Shown here piece after piece: positions 36,259 to 46,809 of a stretch of DNA of 64,000 nt. The position numbers were made by a program, and so were the translations under genes. The DNA comes from Rhizobiales bacterium Ga0077545 (GTDB lineage Bacteria; Pseudomonadota; Alphaproteobacteria; Rhizobiales; Methylopilaceae). Below the pieces are notes generated by a model. It was not told where the DNA came from and did no database searches. It was given only the letters and a program-made list of their open reading frames with translations. Position 1 is the first letter of the stretch; every line of letters starts with the position of its first letter. The stretch covers positions 62,001-126,000 of the forward strand of contig LNEV01000008.1 of assembly GCA_001464335.1 (NCBI GenBank). The letters are read 5' to 3'.

Positions 36259-37674
36259 ATGACCGGGGTGCTGTGGACGGGGGAAGAGTTTCTGAAGGCG
36301 GTCGGCGGCCGTGTCGTCGGCTCGGCGCCGTCGGCGGTGTCCGGCATTTCCATCGACAGCCGTTCGCTCATGCCGGGCGAGGCCTTCTTCGCGATCAAGG
36401 GCGATCGGGTCGACGGGCATGATTATGTGCGCGATGCGCTCGACAATCACGCGTCGGTCGTTGTGGTCGAGGAAAGCAAGCTCGGCCGCTTCAGCCGTGT
36501 ACAGCCCGCCATTGTCGTCGACGATGTGCTGAAGGCGCTGGAGCGTCTTGCCGTTGCGGCACGCGCGCGCGCGAAGGGCAAGATCATCGCCGTCACCGGC
36601 AGCGTCGGCAAGACCAGCACGAAGGAAATGCTGCGGCTCGTTCTGTCGGCATCCGGCAGCGTCCATGCCTCGGTCGCCAGCTTCAACAATCATTGGGGCG
36701 TGCCGCTCACCCTCGCGCGGTTGCCGCCGGACGCCGATTTCGGCGTGTTCGAGATCGGCATGAACCATGCGGGCGAGATCACGCCGCTGACGAAGATGGT
36801 GCGTCCGCACATCGCCATCGTGACGAATGTCGAGCCGGTCCATCTCGAACATTTCCCGTCGGTCGAGGCCATCGCCGATGCGAAGGCCGAGATATTCGCC
36901 GGGCTTGAACCGGGCGGTTATTTCGCGGTGCTGAACGCCGACAACCCGCATTTCGAGCGCCTGTCGCTGGTCGCGCTCAAATCGGGTGCGCAGGTCATGT
37001 CGTTCGGCCAGGCCAAGGATGCGAATGCGCGCCTTCTGATGCACAGCGTGCTGTCGGACCGCACGGCGATCACCGCATCTGTTCTCGGCAAGGACGTGGC
37101 CTATCATCTCGGCGCGCCGGGCAGCCATCTCGTCCTCAACAGTCTCGCGGCGCTTCTGGCGGCGCGGCTGATGGAACTCGACGTCAAGGCAGGCGCGGCA
37201 GCTCTGGCCGATTTCAAACCTTCGACCGGACGCGGCGAACGACATGTGCTGACCGTCAACGGCGGCCGTGCGACGCTCCTCGATGAGAGCTACAACGCCA
37301 ATCCCGCAAGCATGCGCGCGGCCATCGCGCTGCTCGGCCAGACCAAGGCCACACGCCGCATCGCGGTTCTGGGAGACATGCTGGAACTGGGCGAAAAGGC
37401 CGACGACATGCACCGCGATCTTCTCTGGGCGCTGGAAAAGGCGCGGATCGATCTGTTGTTCTGCGCCGGGCCGCATATGCGCGCGCTGTATGATGAACTG
37501 CCCGAAAAGCGCCGCGGCGGCTGGGCGGAAGTTTCCACCGATCTGGAGCCGCGCGTTCTCGGCGCGATCCGCCCCAACGATGCGATCATGGTCAAGGGAT
37601 CGAACGGCAGCCGGATGAGCCTGATCGTGAAAGCCCTGAATGCCCGTTTTTCCGCCGGCAATGCTCCGGCCTGA
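36259..37674 (+). CDS. murF: UDP-MurNAc-pentapeptide synthetase
   Basis: A 471-residue Mur ligase that adds D-Ala-D-Ala to the UDP-MurNAc tripeptide in the cytoplasm. It shows [13 protein letters not shown] N-terminal contacts ([18 protein letters not shown]), the P-loop [12 protein letters not shown] near residue 113, the [10 protein letters not shown] motif, [11 protein letters not shown] and [11 protein letters not shown]. It starts two bases after murE and is followed nine bases later by mraY. Confidence 0.97.
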   Translation: MTGVLWTGEEFLKAVGGRVVGSAPSAVSGISIDSRSLMPGEAFFAIKGDRVDGHDYVRDALDNHASVVVVEESKLGRFSRVQPAIVVDDVLKALERLAVAARARAKGKIIAVTGSVGKTSTKEMLRLVLSASGSVHASVASFNNHWGVPLTLARLPPDADFGVFEIGMNHAGEITPLTKMVRPHIAIVTNVEPVHLEHFPSVEAIADAKAEIFAGLEPGGYFAVLNADNPHFERLSLVALKSGAQVMSFGQAKDANARLLMHSVLSDRTAITASVLGKDVAYHLGAPGSHLVLNSLAALLAARLMELDVKAGAAALADFKPSTGRGERHVLTVNGGRATLLDESYNANPASMRAAIALLGQTKATRRIAVLGDMLELGEKADDMHRDLLWALEKARIDLLFCAGPHMRALYDELPEKRRGGWAEVSTDLEPRVLGAIRPNDAIMVKGSNGSRMSLIVKALNARFSAGNAPA

Positions 37675-37683
37675 GGACGACCG

Positions 37684-38769
37684 ATGCTGACTTTTCTCGC
37701 CGACTTCTCGGGCACGTTCCCGTTTCTGAACGTCTTCCGCTACATCACGTTCCGCACCGGTGGCGCCGTCATTACGGCGCTGCTGTTCGTCTTCATGTTC
37801 GGGCCCGCGATCATTTCCTATCTGCGCCTCACGCAGGGCAAGGGACAGCCGATCCGCGCGGACGGACCGCCGACCCATCTTCTGACCAAGAAGGGCACGC
37901 CCACGATGGGCGGGCTGATGATCATCATCGGCCTGGTCGTCTCGACGCTGCTGTGGGGCAATCTGCGCAACCCGTATGTCTGGGTCGTCCTCGGCGTGAC
38001 GCTCGGCTTCGGCGCGATCGGCTTCTACGACGATTACCTGAAAATCACGAAGCAGAGCGACAAGGGTTTTTCCGGACGGCTGCGGCTCGCGCTTGAATTT
38101 CTGATCGCCGGTACGGCCGTCATCATCATGCAGATCGTCAGTCCCGATCCGCTCGCCTATTCGCTCGCTTTTCCGTTCCTGAAGGATTTCCTCCTCCATC
38201 TCAGCTGGTTCTTCGTCATCTTCGGTGCGTTCGTCATCGTCGGGGCCGGCAATGCGGTGAACCTCACCGACGGTCTCGACGGTCTGGCCATCGTGCCGGT
38301 CATGGTGGCGGTGATGAGCTTCGCGATGATCGCCTATCTGGCGGGCAATTCCGTCTTTGCGGAATATTTGCAGATCAACCTGACGCCGGGCACCGGCGAG
38401 CTTGCTGTGATGTGCGGCGCCATCCTCGGCGCGGGCCTCGGTTTCCTCTGGTTCAACGCACCGCCTGCACAGGTCTTCATGGGCGACACCGGATCGCTTG
38501 CGCTCGGCGGCCTTCTCGGCTCGATCGCGGTCGCGACCAAGCATGAGATCGTCCTTGCGATCATCGGCGGGCTGTTCGTCCTGGAAGCCGCGTCCGTCAT
38601 CATCCAGGTCGTGTCCTACAAGCTCACCGGAAAGCGCGTCTTCAAGATGGCGCCGATCCACCACCATTTCGAACAGCTCGGCTGGACGGAGCCTCAGGTC
38701 GTGATCCGGTTCTGGATCATCGCAGTCGTATTGGCGCTGATCGGCCTGTCGACGCTGAAGCTTCGATGA
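37684..38769 (+). CDS. mraY: Phospho-MurNAc-pentapeptide transferase
   Basis: A 361-residue inner-membrane enzyme with about ten helices that transfers phospho-MurNAc-pentapeptide to undecaprenyl phosphate, making lipid I. Signature sequences are [21 protein letters not shown] (catalytic aspartates), [29 protein letters not shown] and [13 protein letters not shown]. The 3' end overlaps murD by four bases. Confidence 0.98.
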   Translation: MLTFLADFSGTFPFLNVFRYITFRTGGAVITALLFVFMFGPAIISYLRLTQGKGQPIRADGPPTHLLTKKGTPTMGGLMIIIGLVVSTLLWGNLRNPYVWVVLGVTLGFGAIGFYDDYLKITKQSDKGFSGRLRLALEFLIAGTAVIIMQIVSPDPLAYSLAFPFLKDFLLHLSWFFVIFGAFVIVGAGNAVNLTDGLDGLAIVPVMVAVMSFAMIAYLAGNSVFAEYLQINLTPGTGELAVMCGAILGAGLGFLWFNAPPAQVFMGDTGSLALGGLLGSIAVATKHEIVLAIIGGLFVLEAASVIIQVVSYKLTGKRVFKMAPIHHHFEQLGWTEPQVVIRFWIIAVVLALIGLSTLKLR

Positions 38770-40142
38770 CACCGGCGACCTTTTTCCGCGGGCAGCGCGT
38801 CGCGCTGTTCGGTCTCGGCGGCTCGGGCCTGTCGACCGCAAAGGCGCTCGTCGCCGGAGGCGCGGATGTGCTCGCCTGGGACGATTCCGAAAAAAGCGTC
38901 GAAAAGGCCAGAGCGGCGGGCATCGCGACGGCCGATTTGCGCGAGATCGATTTTGCGGATTGCGACGCGCTCGTGCTGGCGCCGGGTGTCCCGCTGACCC
39001 ATCCCGTTCCGCACTGGACGGTCGAGAAGGCGAAGGCCGCAGGCGTCGAGATCATCGGCGACATCGAGATCTTCTGCCGCGAGCGCGCGCTGCTCGATCC
39101 GGATGCGCCCTTCGTCGCCATCACCGGCACAAACGGGAAATCCACCACAACGGCTCTGATCGGCCACATCCTGCGGCAGGCGGGCCTCGATGCGGAAATC
39201 GGCGGCAATATCGGCACGCCCATTCTCGATCTCGATCCGCCGAACGCGGGCAGGGTGCATGTCATCGAATGCTCCTCCTACCAGATCGATCTGGCGCCCT
39301 CGCTGAACCCCACGGTCGGCGTGCTGATGAACCTCTCGGAGGATCATCTGGAGCGCCACGGCACGATGGAAAATTACTCCGCCATCAAGGAACGCCTCGT
39401 GCGCGGCGCGGACACGGCGGTTGTGGGTACGGACGACGACATTTCCGCCGCCATCGCCGATCGCCTGGAAGCCGGCGGCGTGAAGGTCGAACGCATTTCG
39501 CATTCCCATGCCGTAAAGGCGGGCATCGTTGCGCAAGGCTCGCGGCTTGTCCGCGCACCGGGCGGGGAAGAGCTTGCCGATCTGAAAGGCGTCGGCTCCC
39601 TGCGCGGGCGTCACAACGCGCAGAACGCGGCGGCGGCCTTCGCGACCTGTCTCGCGCTCGATCTCGACCCGGATGTCATCGCCCGGGGTCTTCAGACCTT
39701 TCCGGGTCTCGCCCACCGCATGGAACAGGTCGGCCATCTCGGCCATGTTCTCTTCGTCAACGACTCGAAGGCAACCAACGCCGACTCGGCCGAACAGGCG
39801 CTCGCGAGTTTCGAAACCGGCATCTTCTGGGTTCTCGGCGGCAAGCCGAAATCGGGCGGCATTACGGGTCTTGTCCGTTTCTTTCCGCGCGTCGCGAAAG
39901 CCTATCTCATCGGAGAGGCGTCGCAGGAATTCGCCGAGACGCTCGGCGCCGTGCCGCACGAAGTCTGCGAGACGATGGACCGCGCGGTTGCGCGCGCCGC
40001 CGAAGACGCCCGCACATCCGCTGCGGCGGAGCCGGTCGTTCTCCTGTCGCCCGCCTGCGCGAGTTTCGACCAATATCCGAATTTCGAGGTACGTGGAGAC
40101 GATTTCCGGCGCCTCGTGCAGGAGCGCATCAAGGCGGGCTGA
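38766..40142 (+). CDS. murD: UDP-MurNAc-L-alanine--D-glutamate ligase
   Basis: A 458-residue Mur ligase adding D-glutamate. A Rossmann-like N-terminal domain begins [16 protein letters not shown]. The P-loop is [12 protein letters not shown] near residues 119-130, with [19 protein letters not shown] and the late [11 protein letters not shown] and [11 protein letters not shown] motifs. It ends the first tightly overlapped run of the cluster; a 102-base gap then precedes ftsW. Confidence 0.97.
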   Translation: MTPATFFRGQRVALFGLGGSGLSTAKALVAGGADVLAWDDSEKSVEKARAAGIATADLREIDFADCDALVLAPGVPLTHPVPHWTVEKAKAAGVEIIGDIEIFCRERALLDPDAPFVAITGTNGKSTTTALIGHILRQAGLDAEIGGNIGTPILDLDPPNAGRVHVIECSSYQIDLAPSLNPTVGVLMNLSEDHLERHGTMENYSAIKERLVRGADTAVVGTDDDISAAIADRLEAGGVKVERISHSHAVKAGIVAQGSRLVRAPGGEELADLKGVGSLRGRHNAQNAAAAFATCLALDLDPDVIARGLQTFPGLAHRMEQVGHLGHVLFVNDSKATNADSAEQALASFETGIFWVLGGKPKSGGITGLVRFFPRVAKAYLIGEASQEFAETLGAVPHEVCETMDRAVARAAEDARTSAAAEPVVLLSPACASFDQYPNFEVRGDDFRRLVQERIKAG

Positions 40143-40179
40143 GAACTCGCGGCGTGGTGACGGTTCGATAACCCCCATC

Positions 40180-40248
40180 ATGGAAAATGATTCGTATACG
40201 GCGGCCCGGCCGCCTCTCAGGATTCTCGCCAAGGACATGTGCCGATGA
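40180..40248 (+). CDS. Possible 22-residue leader peptide upstream of ftsW
   Basis: A short frame from ATG 40180 encodes a basic 22-residue peptide and stops at 40246-40248, overlapping the preferred ftsW ATG as ATGA. That geometry would couple ftsW translation to it. There is no clear ribosome site before it, so it may be chance. The frame also spans a GGCGGCC-C-GGCCGCC inverted repeat at 40200-40214. Confidence 0.25.
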   Translation: MENDSYTAARPPLRILAKDMCR

Positions 40249-41396
40249 TCTCGCGCGCGGAACGGACGCCTCTCAGTGAATGGTGGTGGACCGTCGACAA
40301 GCCGCTCCTGTTTGCGGTCATCACACTGATGCTCTCGGGCATCGTGCTGTCGCTTGCGGCGAGCCCGGGCGTCGCCGACCGCCTCGGCCTCGATCTGTTT
40401 CACTTCGTGAACCGGCAGGTGATGTTCCTCGTCCCGGCCGCGGCGATCATGTTCGGCGTCTCGCTGCTCAATCCGCGCGGCATTCGCCGCATGGCGCTCA
40501 TCGTTTTCTGCATCTTCTGGCCGGCCATGATCCTGGCGCTGTTCATCGGCCCGGAGATCAAGGGCGCGCATCGCTGGCTTCAGGTCGGTCCTGTCGGCCT
40601 GCAGCCGTCGGAATTCGTGAAGCCCGGATTCGTCATTCTGGCCGCCTGGCTGTTTTCCGAAGGCGCGCGGCGCGACGACGTGCCGGGGCATCTGATGGCG
40701 ATCATGCTGTTCGGCATGACGATCGGCGTTCTCGTGCTCCAGCCGGACTTCGGACAGACCATGCTGATCGGGATCGTATGGGGCGCGCTGTTTTTCCTCG
40801 CGGGCCTGCGCTGGGTCTGGATGGGCGGCCTTGCGGGCGTCGGCGTCGCGGGAATTTTCGTCGCGTATGAACTCGTGCCGCATGTGCGCGACCGCATCGT
40901 GAAATTCCTCGATCCCGAAGCGGGCGAGAATTTCCAGAGCGAGCGCGCGTTCGAGAGTTTCGTGTCCGGCGGCTGGTTCGGCAAAGGGCCGGGCGAGGGC
41001 ACGGTCAAGCGCATCCTGCCCGACGCGCATACGGACTTCATCTTCGCGGTGACGGGCGAGGAATTCGGCATCTTCTTTTGCCTCATCATCGTCGGCCTGT
41101 TCGCCTTCGTCGTGCTGCGCGGGCTCTGGCATGCCTCGCAGCAGGACGATCCGTTCCGCCGCCTCGCCATTGCGGGTCTGACGATGCTGTTCGGCCTCCA
41201 GTCCGCGATCAATATGGCGGTGAACGTCCAGCTCATGCCTGCCAAGGGCATGACGCTTCCTTTCGTGTCCTATGGCGGCTCTTCGCTGATTTCGCTGGCC
41301 ATCGGCATGGGCGCACTGATCGCGCTGACACGGCGCCGTCCGCGTGCGAAGCTTGAGGCGGGGGCAAATCCGCTTCCGGTGGGACAGTTCGCCTGA
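40245..41396 (+). CDS. ftsW: Septal peptidoglycan glycosyltransferase FtsW
   Basis: A 383-residue SEDS-family polymerase with about ten helices that extends septal glycan strands from lipid II with FtsI. Diagnostic pieces are KGAHRWLQVGPVGLQPSEFVKP, LQPDFGQTMLI (with the essential Asp), PDAHTDFIFAVTGEEFG and the tail MPAKGMTLPFVSYGGSSLI. The ATG at 40245 is nine bases after AAGGA; the in-frame GTG at 40239 is too close to it. One-base TGATG overlap with murG. Confidence 0.97.
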   Translation: MISRAERTPLSEWWWTVDKPLLFAVITLMLSGIVLSLAASPGVADRLGLDLFHFVNRQVMFLVPAAAIMFGVSLLNPRGIRRMALIVFCIFWPAMILALFIGPEIKGAHRWLQVGPVGLQPSEFVKPGFVILAAWLFSEGARRDDVPGHLMAIMLFGMTIGVLVLQPDFGQTMLIGIVWGALFFLAGLRWVWMGGLAGVGVAGIFVAYELVPHVRDRIVKFLDPEAGENFQSERAFESFVSGGWFGKGPGEGTVKRILPDAHTDFIFAVTGEEFGIFFCLIIVGLFAFVVLRGLWHASQQDDPFRRLAIAGLTMLFGLQSAINMAVNVQLMPAKGMTLPFVSYGGSSLISLAIGMGALIALTRRRPRAKLEAGANPLPVGQFA

Positions 41397-42499
41397 TGGA
41401 CACGCAACGCCCCGTTCTCCTGGCAGCCGGAGGAACGGGAGGACATCTCTTCCCCGCGGAGGCGCTCGCGGCGGAACTCAACAAGCGCGGCATTCCGGTC
41501 GAACTCGTGACCGATCCGCGCGCGCGCGAATATGCCGGCACGTTTCCGGCGCGCGCAGTGCATGCGGTCGAATCGGCGACCTTCGGGTCGAAATCGCCGC
41601 TCGCCGTCTTCCGCACGGCGATCAAGCTCGGGCGTGGGCTCGGCGAGAGCATGGCTCTCATCAAGCGCATCAACCCGCGCTGCATCGTCGGGTTCGGCGG
41701 CTATCCCAGCCTGCCGCCGCTCGCGGCGGCCCAGCTTCTCGGCGTGCCGAACATCATCCACGAGCAGAACGCGGTGATGGGGCGCGCCAACCGGTTGCTG
41801 GCGGCGCGGGCCACGCGCATCGCCACCGGCTTTCCCAAGCTCACCAACGTCAAGCCCGCGATCGCCGCAAAAGCCGTGCACATCGGCAATCCCGTCCGCG
41901 CCGCCGTGCTCGATGCGGCTTGCCCGTATGTTCCGCCGGATGAGCACGGCGAGATTCGCATTCTCGCTTTCGGCGGCAGCCAGGGCGCACGGGTCATGTC
42001 GGTCACGGTCCCGCCCGCGCTCGCGGCGCTCGATCGTGGTCTTCGTTCCCGCATCAAGGTCGTCCAGCAGGCACGCGCGGAAGACGTGGACAATGCCACC
42101 GCGACCTATCTGAAGGCGGGCATCCAGGCCGAGACCACGCCGTTTTTCCGCGATCTGCCACAGCGCATGGCCGACGCCCATCTCGTCATCGCGCGCTCGG
42201 GCGCCTCCACGGTCGCCGAGCTTGCGGTGATCGGACGGCCCTCGATTCTCGTTCCGCTGCCGCATTCGCTCGACAACGATCAGCTTGAAAATGCCAAATT
42301 GTTGTCGGAAGCGGGGGGCTCCACTCTGGTCCTGCAGGACCAGTTCACGCCCACCTTCTTGACCCGCCTGTTGACGGACCTGCTTGCAACACCCCAAACA
42401 CTGGCCGCACAGGCGAAAGCAGCTTCCGCTTTCGCCCGCCCCGATGCCGCCGCGCGGCTGGCCGATCTGGTCGTCGAGACGGGCGCCACGTCCTACTGA
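41396..42499 (+). CDS. murG: UDP-GlcNAc:lipid I N-acetylglucosaminyltransferase
   Basis: A 367-residue GT-B glycosyltransferase (family 28) that completes lipid II on the cytoplasmic face of the membrane. The Gly-rich loops are [18 protein letters not shown] and [13 protein letters not shown], with [14 protein letters not shown] and the donor site [29 protein letters not shown]. It overlaps ftsW by one base and ends 17 bases before murC. Confidence 0.97.
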   Translation: MDTQRPVLLAAGGTGGHLFPAEALAAELNKRGIPVELVTDPRAREYAGTFPARAVHAVESATFGSKSPLAVFRTAIKLGRGLGESMALIKRINPRCIVGFGGYPSLPPLAAAQLLGVPNIIHEQNAVMGRANRLLAARATRIATGFPKLTNVKPAIAAKAVHIGNPVRAAVLDAACPYVPPDEHGEIRILAFGGSQGARVMSVTVPPALAALDRGLRSRIKVVQQARAEDVDNATATYLKAGIQAETTPFFRDLPQRMADAHLVIARSGASTVAELAVIGRPSILVPLPHSLDNDQLENAKLLSEAGGSTLVLQDQFTPTFLTRLLTDLLATPQTLAAQAKAASAFARPDAAARLADLVVETGATSY

Positions 42500-42516
42500 G
42501 ATTTGAGAGTCCTGCC

Positions 42517-43926
42517 ATGAAGCTGCCCGTCGATATCGGTGCGATCCATTTTGTCGGTATTGGCGGCATCGGCATGTCCGGCATCGCCGAGGTTCTGGCC
42601 AATCAGGGCTATCGCGTGCAGGGCTCTGACGTCGCCGAGAACGCCAACGTGAAGCGCCTGCGCGACAAGGGCATCCCGGTCACGGTCGGCCACAAAGCCG
42701 AAAATCTCGGGGAGGCGGCGGTTCTCGTCGTGTCCTCCGCCATCAAGCGCGACAATCCGGAACTCATCGCCGCGCGCGGCAAGCGTCTGCCGGTCGTGCG
42801 CCGCGCGGAAATGCTGGCCGAACTGATGCGTCTGAAGACCTGCGTCGCCATCGGCGGCACGCATGGCAAGACGACGACGACATCGCTCGTCGCGACGCTT
42901 CTGGATGCGGGCAATTTCGACCCCACCGTCATCAATGGCGGCATCATCAACGCTTACGGAACCAATGCGCGCATGGGCGCGTCGGACTGGATGGTGGTGG
43001 AGGCCGACGAATCCGACGGCACCTTCCTGAAACTGCCCGCCGACATCGCGGTCGTGACGAACATCGACCCCGAACATCTCGACCACTTCCACACCTACGA
43101 CGCCATCAAGGCGGCGTTCAAAAGCTTCGTCGAGAACGTGCCGTTCTACGGCTTTGCCGTGATGTGCCTCGACCATCCTGTCGTGCAGGATCTTGTCGGC
43201 AAGATCGAAGACCGCCGCGTCGTGACATATGGCGAAAATCCTCAGGCCGATGTGCGTCTGCTGAACATCGACCTGAAGGGCGGCCGCTGCCGGTTCGATG
43301 TTCTCATCCGCGATCTCGAAGGCGGGCAGACCAGCATCGACGGCCTCGAACTGCCGATGCCCGGCCATCACAACGCGCTCAACGCCACCGCCGCCATTGC
43401 AGTCGCGCACAATCTCGGCATTCCGCCGGAAAAGATCCGCGAGGGTCTGTCGCGCTTCGGCGGCGTGAAACGGCGCTTCACCAAGACCGGCGAATGGAAA
43501 GGCGTGTCGATCTTCGACGATTACGGCCACCACCCCGTCGAGATCGCCGCCGTGCTGCGCGCCGCGCGCGCCTCGACTGACGCCAAGGTCATCGCGGTCG
43601 TTCAGCCGCATCGCTACACGCGCCTTCAGGCTTTGTTCGACGGCTTCTCGACCTGTTTCAACGACGCGGACGCCGTCATCGTCGCGGATGTGTACGCGGC
43701 AGGGGAACAGCCCATCGACGGGGCGGACAAGGACCACCTCGTCGCGGCGCTGAAAGCGCGCGGTCACCGCAATGTGGTTGCGCTTTCGGCTCCCGAACAG
43801 CTTGCCAACCATGTCGCGGGCCTCGCGCGGCCTGGCGATTACGTCATCTGCCTCGGCGCCGGCTCGATCACCCAATGGGCCTATGCGCTGCCGGGCGAGC
43901 TTGAGGTTGTCGGGGGCGGAAAGTGA
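42517..43926 (+). CDS. murC: UDP-MurNAc--L-alanine ligase
   Basis: A 469-residue Mur ligase that adds the first peptide residue. The N-terminal domain begins [18 protein letters not shown], and the P-loop is [13 protein letters not shown] near residue 113. [33 protein letters not shown] and [12 protein letters not shown] are typical. It overlaps murB by four bases (GTGA). Confidence 0.97.
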   Translation: MKLPVDIGAIHFVGIGGIGMSGIAEVLANQGYRVQGSDVAENANVKRLRDKGIPVTVGHKAENLGEAAVLVVSSAIKRDNPELIAARGKRLPVVRRAEMLAELMRLKTCVAIGGTHGKTTTTSLVATLLDAGNFDPTVINGGIINAYGTNARMGASDWMVVEADESDGTFLKLPADIAVVTNIDPEHLDHFHTYDAIKAAFKSFVENVPFYGFAVMCLDHPVVQDLVGKIEDRRVVTYGENPQADVRLLNIDLKGGRCRFDVLIRDLEGGQTSIDGLELPMPGHHNALNATAAIAVAHNLGIPPEKIREGLSRFGGVKRRFTKTGEWKGVSIFDDYGHHPVEIAAVLRAARASTDAKVIAVVQPHRYTRLQALFDGFSTCFNDADAVIVADVYAAGEQPIDGADKDHLVAALKARGHRNVVALSAPEQLANHVAGLARPGDYVICLGAGSITQWAYALPGELEVVGGGK

Positions 43927-44894
43927 GCTTTCCCGAACTGAAGCTTGGCGACTGGACCTCGAAAATCCGTGGCCGCCTGACGCCGAACCAGCTTCTGTCC
44001 GAAATCACATGGTTTCGCGTGGGAGGCCCGGCACAGCTTTTCTTCCAGCCTGCGGATGAGGAGGATCTTTCCTTCTTCCTCAGCAACTTGCCGGACGATA
44101 TTCGCGTCACCACCATCGGTCTCGGCTCCAATCTCCTGATCCGCGACGGCGGGTTGAACGGCGTCGTTATCCGCCTGTCCGCACGCGGCTTCGGCGATGT
44201 GACGGTGCTGGGCGACAGCAAGATCCGCGTCGGCACCGCGCTGCCCGACGCGCGTGTCGCGACGGCGGCCGCCGAAGCGGGGATCGACGGACTGACCTTC
44301 TATTCCGGCATACCCGGCGGCATCGGCGGCGCGCTCTACATGAACGCGGGCTGCTACGGCACCGAAACGCGCGACCGCATGGTCGAACTGCGCGCGGTGC
44401 TCCGCTCGGGCGAAATCGTCACGCTGACGAACGCCGAGATGGCCTATCTCTACCGCAAATCGAACGGGCCGCCTGGCGCGGTGTTCGTGTCGGCGGTCTA
44501 TCAGGGGACGCCGGGCGAGCCGGAGGAGATCAAGACGCGGATGCGCGAGATCACCGAGCGCCGCGAACAGAGCCAGCCGATCCGCTCGAAAACCGGCGGC
44601 TCCACGTTCAAGAATCCCGACGGTCACTCGAGCTGGAAACTGATTGATGCAGCCGGTTGCCGCGGCTTGAAAATCGGCGATGCGCAGGTCTCCGAATTGC
44701 ACTGCAATTTCCTGCTGAACACCGGCGAAGCCTCCGCGCACGACATCGAGCTTTTGGGCGAGACGGTCCGCAATCGTGTCCGGGCGGATTCAGGGATCGC
44801 ATTGCGCTGGGAGATCCGCCGCATGGGCCATTTCGTGCCGGGGCGCGAGGTGCGCGAATTTCTCGACGGTGACGTCTTCACGGGAGCAGTCTGA
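43923..44894 (+). CDS. murB: UDP-N-acetylenolpyruvoylglucosamine reductase
   Basis: A 323-residue FAD enzyme that reduces the enolpyruvyl group to form UDP-MurNAc. Motifs include [28 protein letters not shown] FAD contacts ([15 protein letters not shown]), [29 protein letters not shown] (catalytic Ser and context) and [15 protein letters not shown] start overlapping murC. One-base overlap with ddl. Confidence 0.97.
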   Translation: MSFPELKLGDWTSKIRGRLTPNQLLSEITWFRVGGPAQLFFQPADEEDLSFFLSNLPDDIRVTTIGLGSNLLIRDGGLNGVVIRLSARGFGDVTVLGDSKIRVGTALPDARVATAAAEAGIDGLTFYSGIPGGIGGALYMNAGCYGTETRDRMVELRAVLRSGEIVTLTNAEMAYLYRKSNGPPGAVFVSAVYQGTPGEPEEIKTRMREITERREQSQPIRSKTGGSTFKNPDGHSSWKLIDAAGCRGLKIGDAQVSELHCNFLLNTGEASAHDIELLGETVRNRVRADSGIALRWEIRRMGHFVPGREVREFLDGDVFTGAV

Positions 44895-45814
44895 TGTCCA
44901 AGCACGTCGCGGTTCTGAAGGGCGGCTGGTCGGCCGAGCGCGAGGTCTCGCTGAATTCGGGTAAGGCCTGCGCCGAGAATCTGCGCAAGGCGGGCTACCA
45001 CGTCACCGAGATCGATGTCGGACGCGACATTGCGGAGGTGCTGTCGAAGCTGAAGCCGGATGTCGCCTTCAACGCGCTCCACGGCAAGTTCGGAGAGGAC
45101 GGCACCCTCCAGGGCGTGCTCGAGCTTCTGCAGATTCCCTACACCCATTCGGGCGTTCTGGCGTCGGCCCTGGCCATGCACAAGGAGCGCGCCAAGGAGG
45201 TCATGAAGGCCGCCGGGGTGCCCGTTGCCGAGGGAAAAGTGGTTAACAGGCAACAGGCGGCTTTAAAGCACGCGTTAACTCCTCCTTATGTTTTGAAACC
45301 GGTCGCCGAAGGCTCCTCCGTGGGCATCCTGATCGTCCGCGAAGACCAGGAGCATCCGCCGCAGGAGCTGACGCGCCCGGATTGGCCTCACGGCGAATTG
45401 TTGTTGGCTGAGAAATACATAGCGGGCAGGGAGCTGACCTGCGCGGTGGTCGACGGCAAGCCGACCGATGTCATCGACATCGTATCGGCCGAGGGCTGGT
45501 ACGACTATCATGCGAAATATGCCCACGGAGGATCAAAACACATCCTTCCGGCCGAAATTTCACCGTCTGTTTACCATTTCGTTCAATCATCAACCCTTAA
45601 GGCGCATCACGCGCTCGGCTGCCGCGGGGTCAGTCGTGCCGACTTCCGATACGACGATCGGCCGGGTGGTTCCGGCGAGATCGTCTGTCTCGAAGTCAAC
45701 ACGCAACCCGGAATGACGCAGACGAGCCTGGTGCCCGAATTGGCGGCGTACGCCGGTTATGCGTTTGATGAGCTCGTGCAATGGATGGTGGAAGACGCAA
45801 GCTTAGATCGCTAG
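44894..45814 (+). CDS. ddl: D-alanine--D-alanine ligase
   Basis: A 306-residue ATP-grasp enzyme that makes the D-Ala-D-Ala dipeptide for MurF. Motifs are VLKGGWSAEREVSLNSG, FNALHGKFGEDGTLQG, VLKPVAEGSSVGI, and LEVNTQPGMTQTSLVPE with the metal-binding Glu/Asn. Two short stretches (about 45238-45298 and 45525-45605) are unusually rich in AT-ending codons, including two TTA leucines that create TTAA motifs. These may hold a promoter for ftsQAZ. The 3' end overlaps ftsQ by 34 bases. Confidence 0.97.
   Translation: MSKHVAVLKGGWSAEREVSLNSGKACAENLRKAGYHVTEIDVGRDIAEVLSKLKPDVAFNALHGKFGEDGTLQGVLELLQIPYTHSGVLASALAMHKERAKEVMKAAGVPVAEGKVVNRQQAALKHALTPPYVLKPVAEGSSVGILIVREDQEHPPQELTRPDWPHGELLLAEKYIAGRELTCAVVDGKPTDVIDIVSAEGWYDYHAKYAHGGSKHILPAEISPSVYHFVQSSTLKAHHALGCRGVSRADFRYDDRPGGSGEIVCLEVNTQPGMTQTSLVPELAAYAGYAFDELVQWMVEDASLDR
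45263..45279. promoter_or_regulatory. CtrA-like TTAA-N8-TTAAC motif inside ddl
   Basis: TTAA (45263-45266), eight bases, TTAAC (45275-45279), with a further GTTAAC at 45242-45247. The CtrA consensus is TTAA-N7-TTAAC, so the spacer is one base long. Both half sites use the leucine codon TTA, avoided almost everywhere else in this GC-rich window. In Caulobacter, ftsQA transcription is CtrA-controlled; use here is an inference. Confidence 0.4.
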
Positions 45815-46809
45815 ACGGCCCTCTGCGGGCCGTTGGCGGCCCCGGCGGCTTTGCAGCCGGGCAGACGCGCGTCGTTTATTCCAGCCGTCCGGTCAAAACC
45901 CGCAGCCCCCGTGCCGAGCTCGCCGTCCATCGCGATGGCGTGCCTCCCGCACCGCAGCGCTTTTCCATGCCCGCCGCCAGACCCCGTAATGCGGCGGCCA
46001 TGTCCTCGTTCTTCGCGCGCCTCACGCGTCCGGGAATGGGCTGGGCGGGAGTTGCGCTTCTGTTCGTCTGTACGGGCCTTTACGGCGCCACCATCGGCAA
46101 TCGCTGGCAGGAGATGGGCGATCTGACCGCGGCGCTGCCGCAGGCGTTCGGTTCGGGCTTCGTGCTGGCCGGCGTCGATGTCGATGGCCGAAAAATCCTG
46201 ACGGACGGCGAAATTCTCGATGCGCTCGGCACGCGCCCGGGGCAGTCGCTGGTGTTCCTCGATGTCACGGCGGCGCGCGAGCGCCTGATGCAGAACCCGC
46301 TCGTCATCGAAGCAAGCGTCCGCAAGCTTTATCCGGATCGCGTGGCCGTTTCGGTCAAGGAGCGCGAGCCTTACGCGCTGTGGCAGCACGGCGAGAAAAT
46401 GTCCGTCATCGCCCAGGACGGAACCGTCATCGAGGGCGCCGAAGGCGGGCGCTTCATCGACCTGCCTATGCTTGTCGGCGCGGGGGCGGAGGCCTCGGCG
46501 AAATCCATTCTTTCGGCGCTGGAGCCCTATCCGGATCTGCGCAAGAACATCTATGCTGTGGTGCGCGTCGGCGACCGCCGCTGGAATCTGCGTCTCACCA
46601 ACGGTATGGACGTCAAGCTGCCGCAGGACGGCATGGAAAAGGCGCTGGCCGCTTTCGTGAAGCTCGATGCGTCGAGCCAGCTCAGCGACCGCGACATCAC
46701 GGAGGTCGATCTGCGTCTGCCGGGCCGCGCCACCGTCCGCCTGTCGGATGAGGCTGCCGCCAAGCTTGCCGAGCAAGCGAAAGCGAAAAGCAAGGCGGCA
46801 GGCACATGA
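45781..46809 (+). CDS. ftsQ: Cell division protein FtsQ
   Basis: A 342-residue bitopic divisome protein. A basic, Pro/Arg-rich cytoplasmic region of about 85 residues precedes the helix WAGVALLFVCTGLYGATI. The POTRA domain follows (SGFVLAGVDVDGRKILTDGEILDALG), then the FtsQ beta domain (LVIEASVRKLYPDRVAVSVKEREPYALWQ). The start ATG 45781 overlaps the end of ddl by 34 bases; the MDGG opening is common among Rhizobiales FtsQ proteins as I recall them. It ends in an ATGA overlap with ftsA. Confidence 0.94.
   Translation: MDGGRRKLRSLDGPLRAVGGPGGFAAGQTRVVYSSRPVKTRSPRAELAVHRDGVPPAPQRFSMPAARPRNAAAMSSFFARLTRPGMGWAGVALLFVCTGLYGATIGNRWQEMGDLTAALPQAFGSGFVLAGVDVDGRKILTDGEILDALGTRPGQSLVFLDVTAARERLMQNPLVIEASVRKLYPDRVAVSVKEREPYALWQHGEKMSVIAQDGTVIEGAEGGRFIDLPMLVGAGAEASAKSILSALEPYPDLRKNIYAVVRVGDRRWNLRLTNGMDVKLPQDGMEKALAAFVKLDASSQLSDRDITEVDLRLPGRATVRLSDEAAAKLAEQAKAKSKAAGT

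Noticed and set aside
36175..38841. An 888-codon open frame on the minus strand
   Set aside because: It lies wholly antisense to murF and mraY, which carry complete family motifs. Other very long antisense frames (38694-41132, 32745-34646, 53125-55431, 34595-36226) were rejected for the same reason.
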